A stretch of 64,000 bases of DNA from Salmonella enterica subsp. enterica serovar Typhimurium str. LT2 (GTDB lineage: Bacteria; Pseudomonadota; Gammaproteobacteria; Enterobacterales; Enterobacteriaceae). Below are positions 1-8,879 of the stretch, piece after piece; the first letter of the stretch is position 1; every line of letters begins with the position of its first letter. The position numbers were made by a program, and so were the translations under genes. The stretch covers positions 62,001 to 126,000 of the forward strand of contig NC_003197.2 of assembly GCF_000006945.2 (NCBI RefSeq), read 5' to 3'. A model generated the notes under the pieces. It had not been told where the DNA came from. It saw nothing but the letters and a program-made list of their open reading frames with translations, and searched no databases.

Positions 1-1452
1 AACTTCAATAATGACTTCATTACCTTCGCTGTTGATCAGGCACTCAATCTGTCGCGAGCCTTCGCGATTGAGCAGGGTGGCGTTATAGGCGTTGTCCAAT
101 AAATTGCCAACAATCGAAATCCATTCATTATGCGAGAGCGATGACGGCAGGTGTTCAACAAAGCTTGAAGGATCGAAAATCAGCTCCAGCCCCAGCTCTT
201 TTGCCCGATAATATTTACCGATTAATAGCCCCGCAAGGTGGTGGTCGCGGAAATTATGGGAAATAAAATCGAGTACTTTCTGGTGGCTTTCCGACTGCTG
301 CTGAATCAGCGCCAGCGCATTATCGTAGCGCTTCAGGAACAGCAGTCCGGCAATGGTGGAAATAAGGTTGCGATGCTCATGCTGCACGGCGCGCAGGTTA
401 TCGGCGTATTGCCGCACCTGACTTAACTGCAGGCTGAGTGTATTGATATCGTCTTTGTTGCGAAAGCTAATAACCCAGCCCTGAGGCTGGTTGTCAATAA
501 TGACCGCCATGCGACTGGCGATGACTTTCATTTGGTTAAAGGTGACGATCTCATCTTTTTTGTTTTTTTGCGGCGCATCGTAAAAGAAGGCCTCCGGCAA
601 CACGACATGGTGGATTGCATAGCCAATGAGTTCAGACTCCGGTTGGCTCAGATTCAGTAAGCGGCGAGCCGTTTGGTTAATGGCGGTAATACGGTGATGG
701 GAGTCAATGGCGATCAACCCTTCAAATACCGACTCAAATAACACGCTTTGCTGAATTAATAGTTGTGAAAGCTGCTGCGGCTCCATGTTAAGCATCTGCT
801 TTTTAATATGCAGCGAGAAGCGGCGGGCACAGTACAACAGTACCAGCAGCAGTAACGCCATCGGGAACAGCAACGAGCTGATTTGTAAGTTAAGCCAGCT
901 CTCCAACTGTTCCAGAGTATAGCCGACGGAAACAATACCGATGACTTTACCGGTACTGTCCTGAATCGGGGATTTACCACGTAGGGAAGAGCCTAATGAA
1001 CCTTTGCGCACCGATACGTAGCTTTTAGCGTTATACAGCGCGTCGTCGCTATCGCCGCCCTCCATATATTTGCCGATCTCATCCGGGTTGACGTGATACA
1101 GTCGCTGACCTTTTTCGTTGCCAACGGTAATGTAAGTCGCATCCGAAAACGAGCGCATTGGGTCAATCAACGCTTTGATGCGTGACAAATCATGCGCTTC
1201 TACGGCTTCAACTAATTCTGGCATAGCGGATATTTGCATTGCCTGAATAAGCGCACGTTGGCCCACCTGATAATGCAGGCGTTCTTTCGTGATATCGGTC
1301 AGATACCAGGTGATTGCCAGCATCACGATGGTGGATGTAAACAGGATCAGTAGAAATATCCGGTTTTGAAACGAGTGTCTGGCAAACCAGCGTGTAATTT
1401 CCCGTATAAACATATTGGTATTTAAATATTTAATTACGGTATTTTCTTGCAT
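1..1452 (-). CDS. citA: Citrate sensor histidine kinase CitA (3' end beyond window)
   Basis: Membrane sensor kinase of the CitA/DcuS family, expected to sense external citrate and phosphorylate the response regulator CitB, which should lie just beyond the left edge. The protein has an N-terminal membrane segment (FLLILFTSTIVMLAITW), a periplasmic PAS domain, a second membrane segment (LLFPMALLLLVLLY), a cytoplasmic PAS domain and an H-box HEHRN with His near residue 358. The citrate-binding residues known from Klebsiella CitA (Arg and His in RLYH, Arg and Lys in LRGKSP) are all present. The ATPase N-box (GNLLDNAYNA) is reached before the window ends. I place the start at 1452 because GGTGAT precedes that ATG at good spacing; an internal ATG at 1413 has no visible ribosome binding site. 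It follows oadB by 95 bases on the same strand and is probably transcribed with citS-oadGAB. Confidence 0.92.
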   Translation of the reverse strand, partial: MQENTVIKYLNTNMFIREITRWFARHSFQNRIFLLILFTSTIVMLAITWYLTDITKERLHYQVGQRALIQAMQISAMPELVEAVEAHDLSRIKALIDPMRSFSDATYITVGNEKGQRLYHVNPDEIGKYMEGGDSDDALYNAKSYVSVRKGSLGSSLRGKSPIQDSTGKVIGIVSVGYTLEQLESWLNLQISSLLFPMALLLLVLLYCARRFSLHIKKQMLNMEPQQLSQLLIQQSVLFESVFEGLIAIDSHHRITAINQTARRLLNLSQPESELIGYAIHHVVLPEAFFYDAPQKNKKDEIVTFNQMKVIASRMAVIIDNQPQGWVISFRNKDDINTLSLQLSQVRQYADNLRAVQHEHRNLISTIAGLLFLKRYDNALALIQQQSESHQKVLDFISHNFRDHHLAGLLIGKYYRAKELGLELIFDPSSFVEHLPSSLSHNEWISIVGNLLDNAYNATLLNREGSRQIECLINSEGNEVIIEV

Positions 1453-1518
1453 TCGGCATCACCGGAACCTGAACCAGTTCATACTTACTTTTCTTTCAGA
1501 AAAAATTTGGATGAAAAT

Positions 1519-1539
1519 GGGATACGACATGCGTATCCC
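1519..1539 (-). other. Hairpin between oadB and citA
   Basis: A perfect 8-bp stem (GGGATACG / CGTATCCC, 5-base loop) lies 9 bases past the oadB stop. The bases after it on the transcribed strand (ATTTTCAT) are only moderately U-rich. It may be a weak or partial terminator, or an RNA-processing/stability hairpin, lowering citA expression relative to oadB. Confidence 0.5.
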
Positions 1540-1547
1540 ATCCACTA

Positions 1548-2849
1548 TTACATCGCCAGCACGTATTTCAGCATCACGCCCGCGGCAATGGCCGAGCCAA
1601 TCACCCCCGCCACGTTCGGGCCCATCGCGTGCATCAGCAGGAAGTTCTGCGGGTCTGATTCCAGCCCCACTTTGTTCGATACGCGGGCCGCCATCGGCAC
1701 CGCCGAGACCCCCGCCGAACCGATAAGCGGGTTGATTTTGTTCTTACTGCACAGGTTCAGCAGCTTCGCCATCAGCACCCCGGCCGCCGTCCCGATACCA
1801 AACGCAATCACCCCCAGCAGCAGAATGCCCAGCGTCTGCGGTTGCAGGAACTTATCCGCGACCAGCTTCGCGCCCACCGACAGCCCGAGGAAAATGGTGA
1901 CGATATTAATCAGCCCGTTCTGTACCGTGTCGCTCAGACGCTCCACCACGCCGCTTTCGCGCATCAGGTTGCCAAAACAGAACATCCCCAGCAGCGGCGC
2001 CGCGTCCGGCAGCAGCAGGGCCACCAGCATGAGCAGCACCACCGGGAAGAGGATTTTTTCCCGCTTACTCACCGTGCGCAGCTGCACCATGCGGATTTTC
2101 CGCTCCGTCTCGCTGGTCAGCGCCTTCATAATCGGCGGCTGGATTAACGGCACCAGCGCCATATACGAGTACGCCGCCACCGCGATGGCCCCCAGCAGCT
2201 CCGGCGCCAGCTTGCCCGACAGGTAAATCGCCGTCGGGCCGTCCGCGCCGCCGATAATGCCGATGGCCGCCGCCTGCGGCAGGGTGAAGCTGATAAGGCC
2301 GAAGTAGTTCAGCGTCAGCGCCCCGAGCACCGTGGCGAAGATACCGAACTGCGCCGCCGCCCCCAGCAGCAGGGTGCGCGGGTTGGCCAGCAGCGGGCCG
2401 AAGTCGGTCATCGCGCCGACGCCCATGAAGATGACCAGCGGCGCGACACCGGAACCAATCGCCACTTTGTAGAACAGCGCCAGTACGCCAGGCGTGTAGC
2501 CCATGTCCACCGCCAGGTTCTCCATCTGGCCCTGCACCGACGGTAGCGCCAGCGCTAACGCCTCTTTAATGGCATGCACGTCCGGCGCGCAGTTCAGCTT
2601 CGCGGCAATCACCGCCAGTTGCCCGGCGTCGTGGTGCGCCAGCAGGCTTTCCAGCGCGGTCAGCGCCATACCCGCTTCCGGGATGTTGGAGAGCAGCCCG
2701 CCGAAGCCAATTGGCAGCAGCAGTAACGGCTCGAACTTCTTCGCAATCGCCAGCCACAGCAGCAGCAGGCTCACCAGCAGCATGATGGCCTGGCCTGCGC
2801 CAAGGTGCATCAGCCCCATGCCCTGAAGCAGGGCGTTCAGACTTTCCAT
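1548..2849 (-). CDS. oadB: Oxaloacetate decarboxylase Na+ pump, beta subunit
   Basis: Integral membrane subunit that decarboxylates carboxybiotin on OadA and couples this to Na+ export. The 433 residues are very hydrophobic with about nine or more membrane segments, and the length is normal for the family. The key loop GGADGPTAI places the essential Na+-site aspartate at residue 203, the same number as in the Klebsiella protein. GC-rich, strongly biased codons match oadA beside it. It starts 12 bases after the oadA stop, so expression is likely coupled. Function follows from family membership; the identification is secure. Confidence 0.97.
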
Positions 2850-2861
2850 TTCAGTTCTCCG

Positions 2862-4637
2862 TTACGCCAGCGTCATCAGGGTGTCGCCGACGGAGACCGC
2901 GTCCCCGGACTTCACCGCGATACCGCGTACCGTCCCGGCCTGCGCGGCGCGGATTTCGGTTTCCATCTTCATGGCTTCCAGAATCAGCAGCACGTCGCCT
3001 TCGGCCACCGTCTGGCCCTCGGTGGCAATCACCTTCCAGATATTCCCCGCCAGCGGCGCGGTGACCGGGGTGCCGGCGCCTGCCGGGGCGGCAGCCTGAA
3101 CCGGTGCGGAAGAGGCCGCCGGAACAGCCGCAGTGAGCTGGCTGATATCGCCGCCGTCGCTGACCTTCACCACAAAGGCTTTGCCTTCCACTTCCACGGT
3201 GTAGATACCGGAGGCGGCAGGCTTCTCTGCTTTTGCCACCGGCTGCGCGGCTTCCGCCTGCGGCAGTGGCTCAAACGCCGCCGGGTTATTGCGGTTCTCA
3301 AGGAATTTGAGGCCGATTTGCGGGAACAGCGCCACGGTGAGCACGTCGTCGATGGCGTTTCCCGCCAGAGTAATCCCCTTCTCCTGCGCCTGGCGCCTGA
3401 CGTCCGCTTCCAGTTCAGCCAGTTCCGGTTTGAGTAAATCCGCCGGACGGCAGGTCACCGGGGCGCCCCCTTCCAGCACGCGGGCCTGTAACGCGGCGTT
3501 CACCGGCACCGGGGTGTGGCCGTATTCGCCTTTCAGAATGCCCGCCGTTTCTTTGGCAATGGTTTTGTAGCGCTCGCCGGTCAGGACGTTGAGCACCGCC
3601 TGGGTGCCGACAATCTGCGAGGTTGGGGTCACCAGCGGGATAAAGCCGAGGTCCTCGCGCACGCGGGGGATTTCCGCCAGCACCTGGTCGAGTTTGTCCG
3701 CCGCGTTCTGCTGCTTCAGCTGGCTTTCGAGGTTGGTGAGCATTCCGCCCGGTACCTGGGCCACCAGAATACGGCTGTCGTAGCCCTTCAGCTGGCCTTC
3801 AAAGGCGTGATACTTTTTGCGCACCTCGCGGAAGTACGCGGCGATATTTTCCAGCTTCAGGATATCCAGCCCGGTGTCGTGTTCCGTGCCGGCAAGCGTT
3901 GCCACCAGCGCTTCGGTGGCCGGGTGGCCGTAGGTGGCGCTCATGGAGGAAATCGCCGTGTCCACGCCGTCGACGCCCGCCTCGATAGCCTTCAGCAGGG
4001 CCATCTCCGCCATCCCGGTGGTGGCGTGACAGTGCAGGTGCAGGCGCACCTCAAAACGTTTTTTGATTTCGCTGACCAGCTCATACGCCGCCATCGGTGT
4101 GAGAATGCCGGACATATCCTTGATGGCAATCGAGTCAACGCCGGTTTCCAGCAGTTGCTCCGTTAAATCCAGCCAGGTCTGCAGGGTGTGCGCCGGGCTG
4201 GTGGTGTAACTCAGGGTCCCCTGGGCGTGCGCGCCGTGGCTGCGCACCGCCTGTAATGCGGCTTTCATATTGCGCGGGTCGTTCATGGCATCGAAGACGC
4301 GGAACACATCCATGCCGTTTTTCACCGCGCGTTCGACGAAGCGCTCCACCACGTCATCGGCGTAGTGGCGGTAGCCGAGCAGGTTCTGGCCGCGCAGCAA
4401 CATCTGCAGCGGGGTTTTGGGCATGGCTTTTTTGAGTTCGCGCAGGCGCAGCCACGGGTCTTCGCCGAGAAAGCGGATACAGGCGTCAAAGGTGGCGCCG
4501 CCCCAGCACTCCAGCGACCCGTAGCCCACGTCATCGAGCGCGGCGGCAATCGGCAGCATGTCATCAAGGCGCAGGCGGGTGGCGAACAGAGACTGGTGGG
4601 CGTCACGCAGGACGACGTCGGTAATGGCAATGGTCAT
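2862..4637 (-). CDS. oadA: Oxaloacetate decarboxylase alpha subunit (biotin carboxyltransferase)
   Basis: Cytoplasmic carboxyltransferase that moves the carboxyl group of oxaloacetate to biotin, yielding pyruvate. The N-terminal two thirds is an HMGL-like TIM barrel with metal-binding HLHCH; then come a conserved carboxylase domain, an Ala/Pro-rich linker and a C-terminal biotinyl domain. The biotin site is EAMKMETE with Lys near residue 557 of 591. I chose the ATG at 4637 because GGAGGG lies directly upstream and the protein then begins MTIAITDVVLRD, as in the family; an in-frame ATG farther upstream lacks support. It sits between oadG and oadB in the order oadG-oadA-oadB. Confidence 0.97.
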   Translation of the reverse strand: MTIAITDVVLRDAHQSLFATRLRLDDMLPIAAALDDVGYGSLECWGGATFDACIRFLGEDPWLRLRELKKAMPKTPLQMLLRGQNLLGYRHYADDVVERFVERAVKNGMDVFRVFDAMNDPRNMKAALQAVRSHGAHAQGTLSYTTSPAHTLQTWLDLTEQLLETGVDSIAIKDMSGILTPMAAYELVSEIKKRFEVRLHLHCHATTGMAEMALLKAIEAGVDGVDTAISSMSATYGHPATEALVATLAGTEHDTGLDILKLENIAAYFREVRKKYHAFEGQLKGYDSRILVAQVPGGMLTNLESQLKQQNAADKLDQVLAEIPRVREDLGFIPLVTPTSQIVGTQAVLNVLTGERYKTIAKETAGILKGEYGHTPVPVNAALQARVLEGGAPVTCRPADLLKPELAELEADVRRQAQEKGITLAGNAIDDVLTVALFPQIGLKFLENRNNPAAFEPLPQAEAAQPVAKAEKPAASGIYTVEVEGKAFVVKVSDGGDISQLTAAVPAASSAPVQAAAPAGAGTPVTAPLAGNIWKVIATEGQTVAEGDVLLILEAMKMETEIRAAQAGTVRGIAVKSGDAVSVGDTLMTLA

Positions 4638-4653
4638 GGATCCCTCCGGGAAA

Positions 4654-4893
4654 TTAAACGTGGTGGCGGTGATGGTGAATGGCGGCGGCAATCACCGGCT
4701 TTAAGCGGGTGAAGTCGTCCACGACGGGAACGGCGCGCGGTGCGGGCGCGGCGACGGGTTCCGGGAAGAAGCGAGTAATCACGGCAGACATGCCGCGAAT
4801 GGCAAAGATGAGCAGGAACAGAAAGCTCAGTACGAACCCCATCCCTAAAAACATCAGGGTGAAACCTTCACCCAGTAGTACAGCTTCGTTCAT
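4654..4893 (-). CDS. oadG: Oxaloacetate decarboxylase gamma subunit
   Basis: Small assembly subunit of the Na+ pump. In 79 residues there is one membrane helix (about residues 10-32), a Pro/Ala-rich stretch and a C-terminal His cluster (HHHRHH). In the family this tail binds zinc, and the cytoplasmic part anchors the alpha subunit to membrane-bound OadB. The start has only a weak ribosome binding site (GGAAAA). It is 16 bases upstream of oadA. The 158 bases between citS and oadG contain short inverted repeats (for example 4923-4929 with 4983-4989) that could form mRNA structure, but no gene. Confidence 0.95.
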   Translation of the reverse strand: MNEAVLLGEGFTLMFLGMGFVLSFLFLLIFAIRGMSAVITRFFPEPVAAPAPRAVPVVDDFTRLKPVIAAAIHHHRHHV

Positions 4894-5051
4894 GAATCAT
4901 TTTCCATAATGAGAGGCACGACGGTGGCCTTGACGACAACCTTCCTGGTGAATCCGGCTAAGGAGTAGAGTGGATTTCCCTTGGCCACCTCTGGCTTTGG
5001 CCTCTACTTTTCTCCAGGTCGTTTGCTGCCAAGACACCGCCGTGCGTTTTT

Positions 5052-6392
5052 TTACACCATCATGCTGAACACGATGCTAGCGATAACCAGCACAATACCG
5101 CCGCCCAGACGAGAGGAAATTTGTGCATATGAAATGAGGTTCATACGGTTACAGGCGGAGAGCACTTCCAGATCGCCGGAGCCGCCGCGGTTGGCCATAC
5201 AAAGACCCGCAGTAATGGATGATTCAATCGGGTAGAAGCCAATCAACCAGCCCCCGATAGCTGCGCCAACGACTGCGCCGACCACAATGATTGCGGCGAT
5301 AACTACGTTCGCGAACGTCAGGGCATCGATGATCTCTTGCAGATCGGTGTAGCAAACACCCACACCTACCATCAGCACCCACAGTAGCTGTTTGGAGAAG
5401 AAGTCAGAAAGACGTTTCGCCCCGGCTTTAATCTCCGGTGAGCAAAGACCTGATGCGTTCAGCGCAGCAACAATCAGGACCATCCAGGCGAAGTAGTGAA
5501 TAGAGACGCCGCCGATGCTTGGCAGAATTTTCTTGGCAACAACATAGGCCAGCAGGAAGCAGGTGGTGGATAGCACCATGCCAACCGCCGTTTCACGATG
5601 GGTAATCTGACCGGCCTTTTCATCATCTTCGGTTTTGAAGGAAGCCTTACGAACCAACTCGCCTTCACCGCTAAGCCAGGTGTATTTTTTGCCTATCATA
5701 TCGAGGAGGGCGGCGAAAATAATGGCGAAGATATTCGCAATGGTCAGAATAGCAATAGCCGTTGAGTAATACTCTTCGCGAGAACGTCCGGTAACCGAGT
5801 GATAAATTTCAGACAGAGGCACGGCGCCCGCGCCGTTACCACCGCCCATAATCGGCAGAACGTACAGCATCATGATACGGTCGACCGGGATACCGAAGCA
5901 CAGACCAATGACGATACCGAAAAGGGACGCGCCGACAATCCCGGCGAGGATGGTTGGGATATAGCCCAGCAGTGATTTTAATAGCAGCTTACGGTTTACC
6001 GACAGGATCGCGCCTGTGATCAACACTGCGATAAACAGGTTAAGGAAGTTGCTTTTATCCATTACGTTGCTGATCGCATCAATTTCTTTCTGCGTAAATA
6101 TGCCAGCATAGACAAAATAAGCTGCAACCAGAAATATCATAACCGGTGCGCCGCCAATATATTTATTGAAGATCGGTAAACGTTTGCCGATTTCACCAAA
6201 AATGGCCCCCATCACAAACATAAGGGCAAAACCACCTACTAAGTCAGTCGGTATAGCATTATAAAAATGAGAAAGTAATAAAGTAATTAATGCAAAGGCA
6301 TAAAGCGGTAGCGGCATACCAAAGATTTTGAATCTGAGTAAATCGCTAGCCCCCTTTTTCTCCGTCGCCGAAGCCTGGGTCATGTTGGTCAT
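5052..6392 (-). CDS. citS: Na+-dependent citrate symporter CitS
   Basis: Imports citrate together with Na+ ions for anaerobic citrate fermentation; a member of the 2-hydroxycarboxylate transporter family. The 446 residues are mostly membrane helices. The two re-entrant loop signatures are present: GGGNGAG near the middle and GGSGD near the C-terminus. The start at 6392 (MTNMTQAS) is the known family start and has AGGA eight bases upstream; an ATG two codons earlier lies too close to that site. It heads the leftward operon citS-oadGAB-citA and is divergent from citC. Confidence 0.97.
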   Translation of the reverse strand: MTNMTQASATEKKGASDLLRFKIFGMPLPLYAFALITLLLSHFYNAIPTDLVGGFALMFVMGAIFGEIGKRLPIFNKYIGGAPVMIFLVAAYFVYAGIFTQKEIDAISNVMDKSNFLNLFIAVLITGAILSVNRKLLLKSLLGYIPTILAGIVGASLFGIVIGLCFGIPVDRIMMLYVLPIMGGGNGAGAVPLSEIYHSVTGRSREEYYSTAIAILTIANIFAIIFAALLDMIGKKYTWLSGEGELVRKASFKTEDDEKAGQITHRETAVGMVLSTTCFLLAYVVAKKILPSIGGVSIHYFAWMVLIVAALNASGLCSPEIKAGAKRLSDFFSKQLLWVLMVGVGVCYTDLQEIIDALTFANVVIAAIIVVGAVVGAAIGGWLIGFYPIESSITAGLCMANRGGSGDLEVLSACNRMNLISYAQISSRLGGGIVLVIASIVFSMMV

Positions 6393-6636
6393 AAACATTT
6401 TCCTGTGTATTGATGGGTAACAAGACCCGCGCATACTAATAAATTCAATGAACCATGAGATGTGACTATCTTCACTGAATGGTTGTGTTTTTAATTAATT
6501 TAATTATTTTTATTAACTCTGGTTAATTAAGGAAATAAAAACCATAAAGCTTATAAAAGCAAGGGGGAAAGTGTGATGTCTATTCCAGACGAGTAATACA
6601 AACGCTGGCGAAATATGCGACGTTATTTGCTGACGG
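6393..6636. promoter_or_regulatory. Divergent citS / citC control region
   Basis: 244 bases between the two citrate operons, very AT-rich from 6480 to 6545. In Klebsiella the response regulator CitB binds AT-rich sites in the matching region; the same is inferred here. No ribosome binding site of normal strength precedes citC. No gene is present. Confidence 0.75.
6457..6478. promoter_or_regulatory. CRP-cAMP binding site
   Basis: TGTGA (6461-6465), six bases, then TCACT (6472-6476). This matches nine of the ten core bases of the CRP consensus TGTGA-N6-TCACA. It lies about 70 bases upstream of citS, in keeping with catabolite control of citrate fermentation genes. Confidence 0.7.
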
Positions 6637-7680
6637 ATGCAGAATAGAGTGAATCTAATATTTAAACGCATTTATTTGCAAAAGGATGTATTGCGTCGCG
6701 AGTCGGTCGCCATGTTTCTGGAGGGCGTGGGACTCGCCCTGGAAGACGATTGTGAAATCGCGGTATGCGCATATTGGCAGGGTGAGATAGTCGGGTGCGG
6801 TTCTCTGGCCGGGAGCGTACTGAAATGCATCGCCGTTTCCCCGGTTTTACAAGGGGAAGGGCTCAGCCTCAAACTGCTGACCGAGCTGCTTACATTGGCC
6901 TACGAGTTAAACCGCAGCGAGCTTTTCCTGTTCACTAAGCCGCAAAATCGGTTGCTGTTTTCTGGCGCGGGGTTTTGGCCCATTGCGCAGGCAGGTGAGC
7001 TGGCGGTGTTAATGGAGAACAGCAGTGAACGGTTAGCGCGCTTTTGTCGCCAACTGGCGCTTTATCGTCAACCGGGAAAAACGATCGGCGCCATCGTCAT
7101 GAACGCCAATCCGTTTACATTGGGCCACCGTTATCTGGTGGAGCAAGCGGCTGCGGCCTGTGACTGGTTGCATCTGTTTGTAGTCAAAGAAGATGCTTCA
7201 TTTTTTTCCTATACCGACCGTTGGGCGCTGATCGAACAAGGAATCGCGGGCATTGACAACGTCACGTTGCATTCCGGCTCCGCTTATATGATCTCGCGTG
7301 CGACGTTTCCCGGCTATTTCCTCAAAGAAAAAGGGGTTGTGGACGACTGCCATTGCCAGATCGATCTGCAACTCTTCCGTGAACATCTGGCTCCAGCGCT
7401 GGGGATTACCCATCGTTTTGTCGGCAGTGAACCGTTTTGTCCTCTGACCTGTGCCTATAACCAGCGAATGCACGACATTTTGCACGATCCGAAGCGTAGC
7501 GGCCCGGTTATTGAGGTCGTCGAGCTGGCGCGGGTGGAGAAAAACGGCGCGGCTATTTCCGCCTCTCGCGTCAGAAAACTGTATAGCGAACGTAATTGGT
7601 CGGCAATAAGCGCGCTGGTGCCTGCTGGCACCCTGGCATATCTGCAGCGGCATGCCGCCAGACACACTGAAACCATATGA
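6637..7680 (+). CDS. citC: [Citrate (pro-3S)-lyase] ligase
   Basis: Activates citrate lyase by ATP-dependent acetylation of the thiol of the prosthetic group on CitD. The 347-residue protein has an N-terminal GNAT-like acetyltransferase fold (about 1-130) and a C-terminal nucleotidyltransferase domain with an HxGH-type motif (NPFTLGH, residues 158-164) and a late ISASRVR motif. It is the first gene of citCDEFXG. The start is the first ATG of the frame, with only a weak GACGG before it, so a nearby GTG at 6652 is possible. This cluster is in addition to the citrate lyase locus known elsewhere in Salmonella (established knowledge, not visible here). Confidence 0.95.
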   Translation: MQNRVNLIFKRIYLQKDVLRRESVAMFLEGVGLALEDDCEIAVCAYWQGEIVGCGSLAGSVLKCIAVSPVLQGEGLSLKLLTELLTLAYELNRSELFLFTKPQNRLLFSGAGFWPIAQAGELAVLMENSSERLARFCRQLALYRQPGKTIGAIVMNANPFTLGHRYLVEQAAAACDWLHLFVVKEDASFFSYTDRWALIEQGIAGIDNVTLHSGSAYMISRATFPGYFLKEKGVVDDCHCQIDLQLFREHLAPALGITHRFVGSEPFCPLTCAYNQRMHDILHDPKRSGPVIEVVELARVEKNGAAISASRVRKLYSERNWSAISALVPAGTLAYLQRHAARHTETI

Positions 7681-7709
7681 CGTAACACCGTTAACAAGGA
7701 ACATAACTA

Positions 7710-8003
7710 ATGAAAATCATTAAAGATGCCCTGGCAGGCACGCTGGAATCCAGCGATGTGATGATCAGGATTGGTCCATCCAGCGAGCCAGGAATTCGGC
7801 TGGAGCTAGAGAGTCTGGTGAAGCAGCAGTTTGGCGCGGCGATTGAGCAGGTGGTGCGCGAAACGCTGGCGAAGCTGGGCGTTGAACGCGCGCTGGTTAG
7901 CGTCGATGACAAAGGCGCGCTGGAGTGCATTTTACGCGCCCGAGTGCAGGCGGCGGCGTTACGCGCTGCAGAACAAACGGAAATTCAATGGAGTGCGTTA
8001 TGA
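7710..8003 (+). CDS. citD: Citrate lyase gamma subunit (acyl carrier protein)
   Basis: Acyl carrier subunit of citrate lyase that bears the phosphoribosyl-dephospho-CoA prosthetic group. It has 97 residues. The attachment serine is at residue 14 in GTLESSD, as in the Klebsiella protein. AAGGA precedes the ATG at good spacing. The stop codon overlaps the citE start (ATGA), pointing to translational coupling. Confidence 0.96.
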   Translation: MKIIKDALAGTLESSDVMIRIGPSSEPGIRLELESLVKQQFGAAIEQVVRETLAKLGVERALVSVDDKGALECILRARVQAAALRAAEQTEIQWSAL

Positions 8004-8869
8004 GACCACGTCGCAGTATGTTGTTTATCCCCGGCGCAAATGCGGCCATGTTGAGCACCTCGTTTGTCTACGGTGCGGACGCGGTGATGTTCGACTTAGA
8101 AGACGCCGTAGCGTTACGTGAGAAAGATACCGCCCGTCTTTTAGTCCATCACGCGCTTCAACATCCGTTCTATCAGGATGTTGAAAAAGTGGTGCGCATT
8201 AATCCACTGAACACGCCGTTTGGTCTGGCCGATCTTGAAGCCGTCGTGCGTGGTGGCGCGGATATCGTGCGTCTGCCGAAAACCGACAGCAAAAACGATG
8301 TGCTGGAGCTGGAAGCGCAGGTCGAACGGATCGAACGTGAATGTGGACGCGAGGTCGGCAGTACCAGGCTGATGGCGGCGATCGAATCAGCGAAAGGCGT
8401 GGTCAATGCCGTCGACATCGCCACCTCCAGCCCGCGCATGGTGGCAATTGCGCTGGCGGCATTTGATTACGTGATGGATATGGGCACCAGCCGGGGCGAT
8501 GGCACCGAGCTGTTCTACGCCCGCTGCGCAGTGCTGCATGCGGCGCGCGTTGCGGGTATTGCCGCCTATGATGTCGTTTGGTCGGATATCAATAATGAAG
8601 AAGGCTTCCTGAAGGAAGTGCAGTTGGCGAAAGGGCTTGGTTTTAACGGTAAGTCCTTAGTGAACCCACGTCAGATTGAGCTGTTACATCAGGCTTATTC
8701 TCCGACACGTAAAGAAGTTGAGCATGCGTATGAGGTGATTGCCGCCGCTGAAGAGGCTGAGTCTCGCGGTCTGGGCGTCGTTTCACTCAACGGCAAAATG
8801 ATTGACGGCCCGATTATCGACCACGCGCGCAAAGTGGTGGCGCTGTCGGCTTCCGGTATTCGTGATTAA
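8000..8869 (+). CDS. citE: Citrate lyase beta subunit (citryl-ACP oxaloacetate-lyase)
   Basis: Cleaves citryl-ACP to acetyl-ACP and oxaloacetate. It is a TIM barrel of the HpcH/HpaI-CitE family, 289 residues, with the typical opening RRSMLFIPG, the acidic motif MFDLEDAV, an Arg in VVRINPL and the Glu in AAIES. The start is the ATG in the ATGA overlap with citD; the frame is open farther upstream but without family similarity. An alternative ATG four codons earlier (7988) cannot be excluded. Confidence 0.96.
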   Translation: MRPRRSMLFIPGANAAMLSTSFVYGADAVMFDLEDAVALREKDTARLLVHHALQHPFYQDVEKVVRINPLNTPFGLADLEAVVRGGADIVRLPKTDSKNDVLELEAQVERIERECGREVGSTRLMAAIESAKGVVNAVDIATSSPRMVAIALAAFDYVMDMGTSRGDGTELFYARCAVLHAARVAGIAAYDVVWSDINNEEGFLKEVQLAKGLGFNGKSLVNPRQIELLHQAYSPTRKEVEHAYEVIAAAEEAESRGLGVVSLNGKMIDGPIIDHARKVVALSASGIRD

Positions 8870-8879
8870 GGAAGGAACC

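Noticed and set aside
1447..2226. Open frame of 259 codons antisense to oadB
   Set aside because: Ser/Pro/Arg-rich composition typical of antisense to a GC-rich membrane protein gene; no ribosome binding site; oadB is secure.
3516..4166. Open frame of 216 codons antisense to oadA
   Set aside because: Same reason: codon-bias shadow of oadA with no protein-like motifs.
7925..7999. Longer N-terminus for citE beginning inside citD
   Set aside because: The extra 25 residues have no likeness to the CitE family, and the ATGA overlap start gives the expected length.
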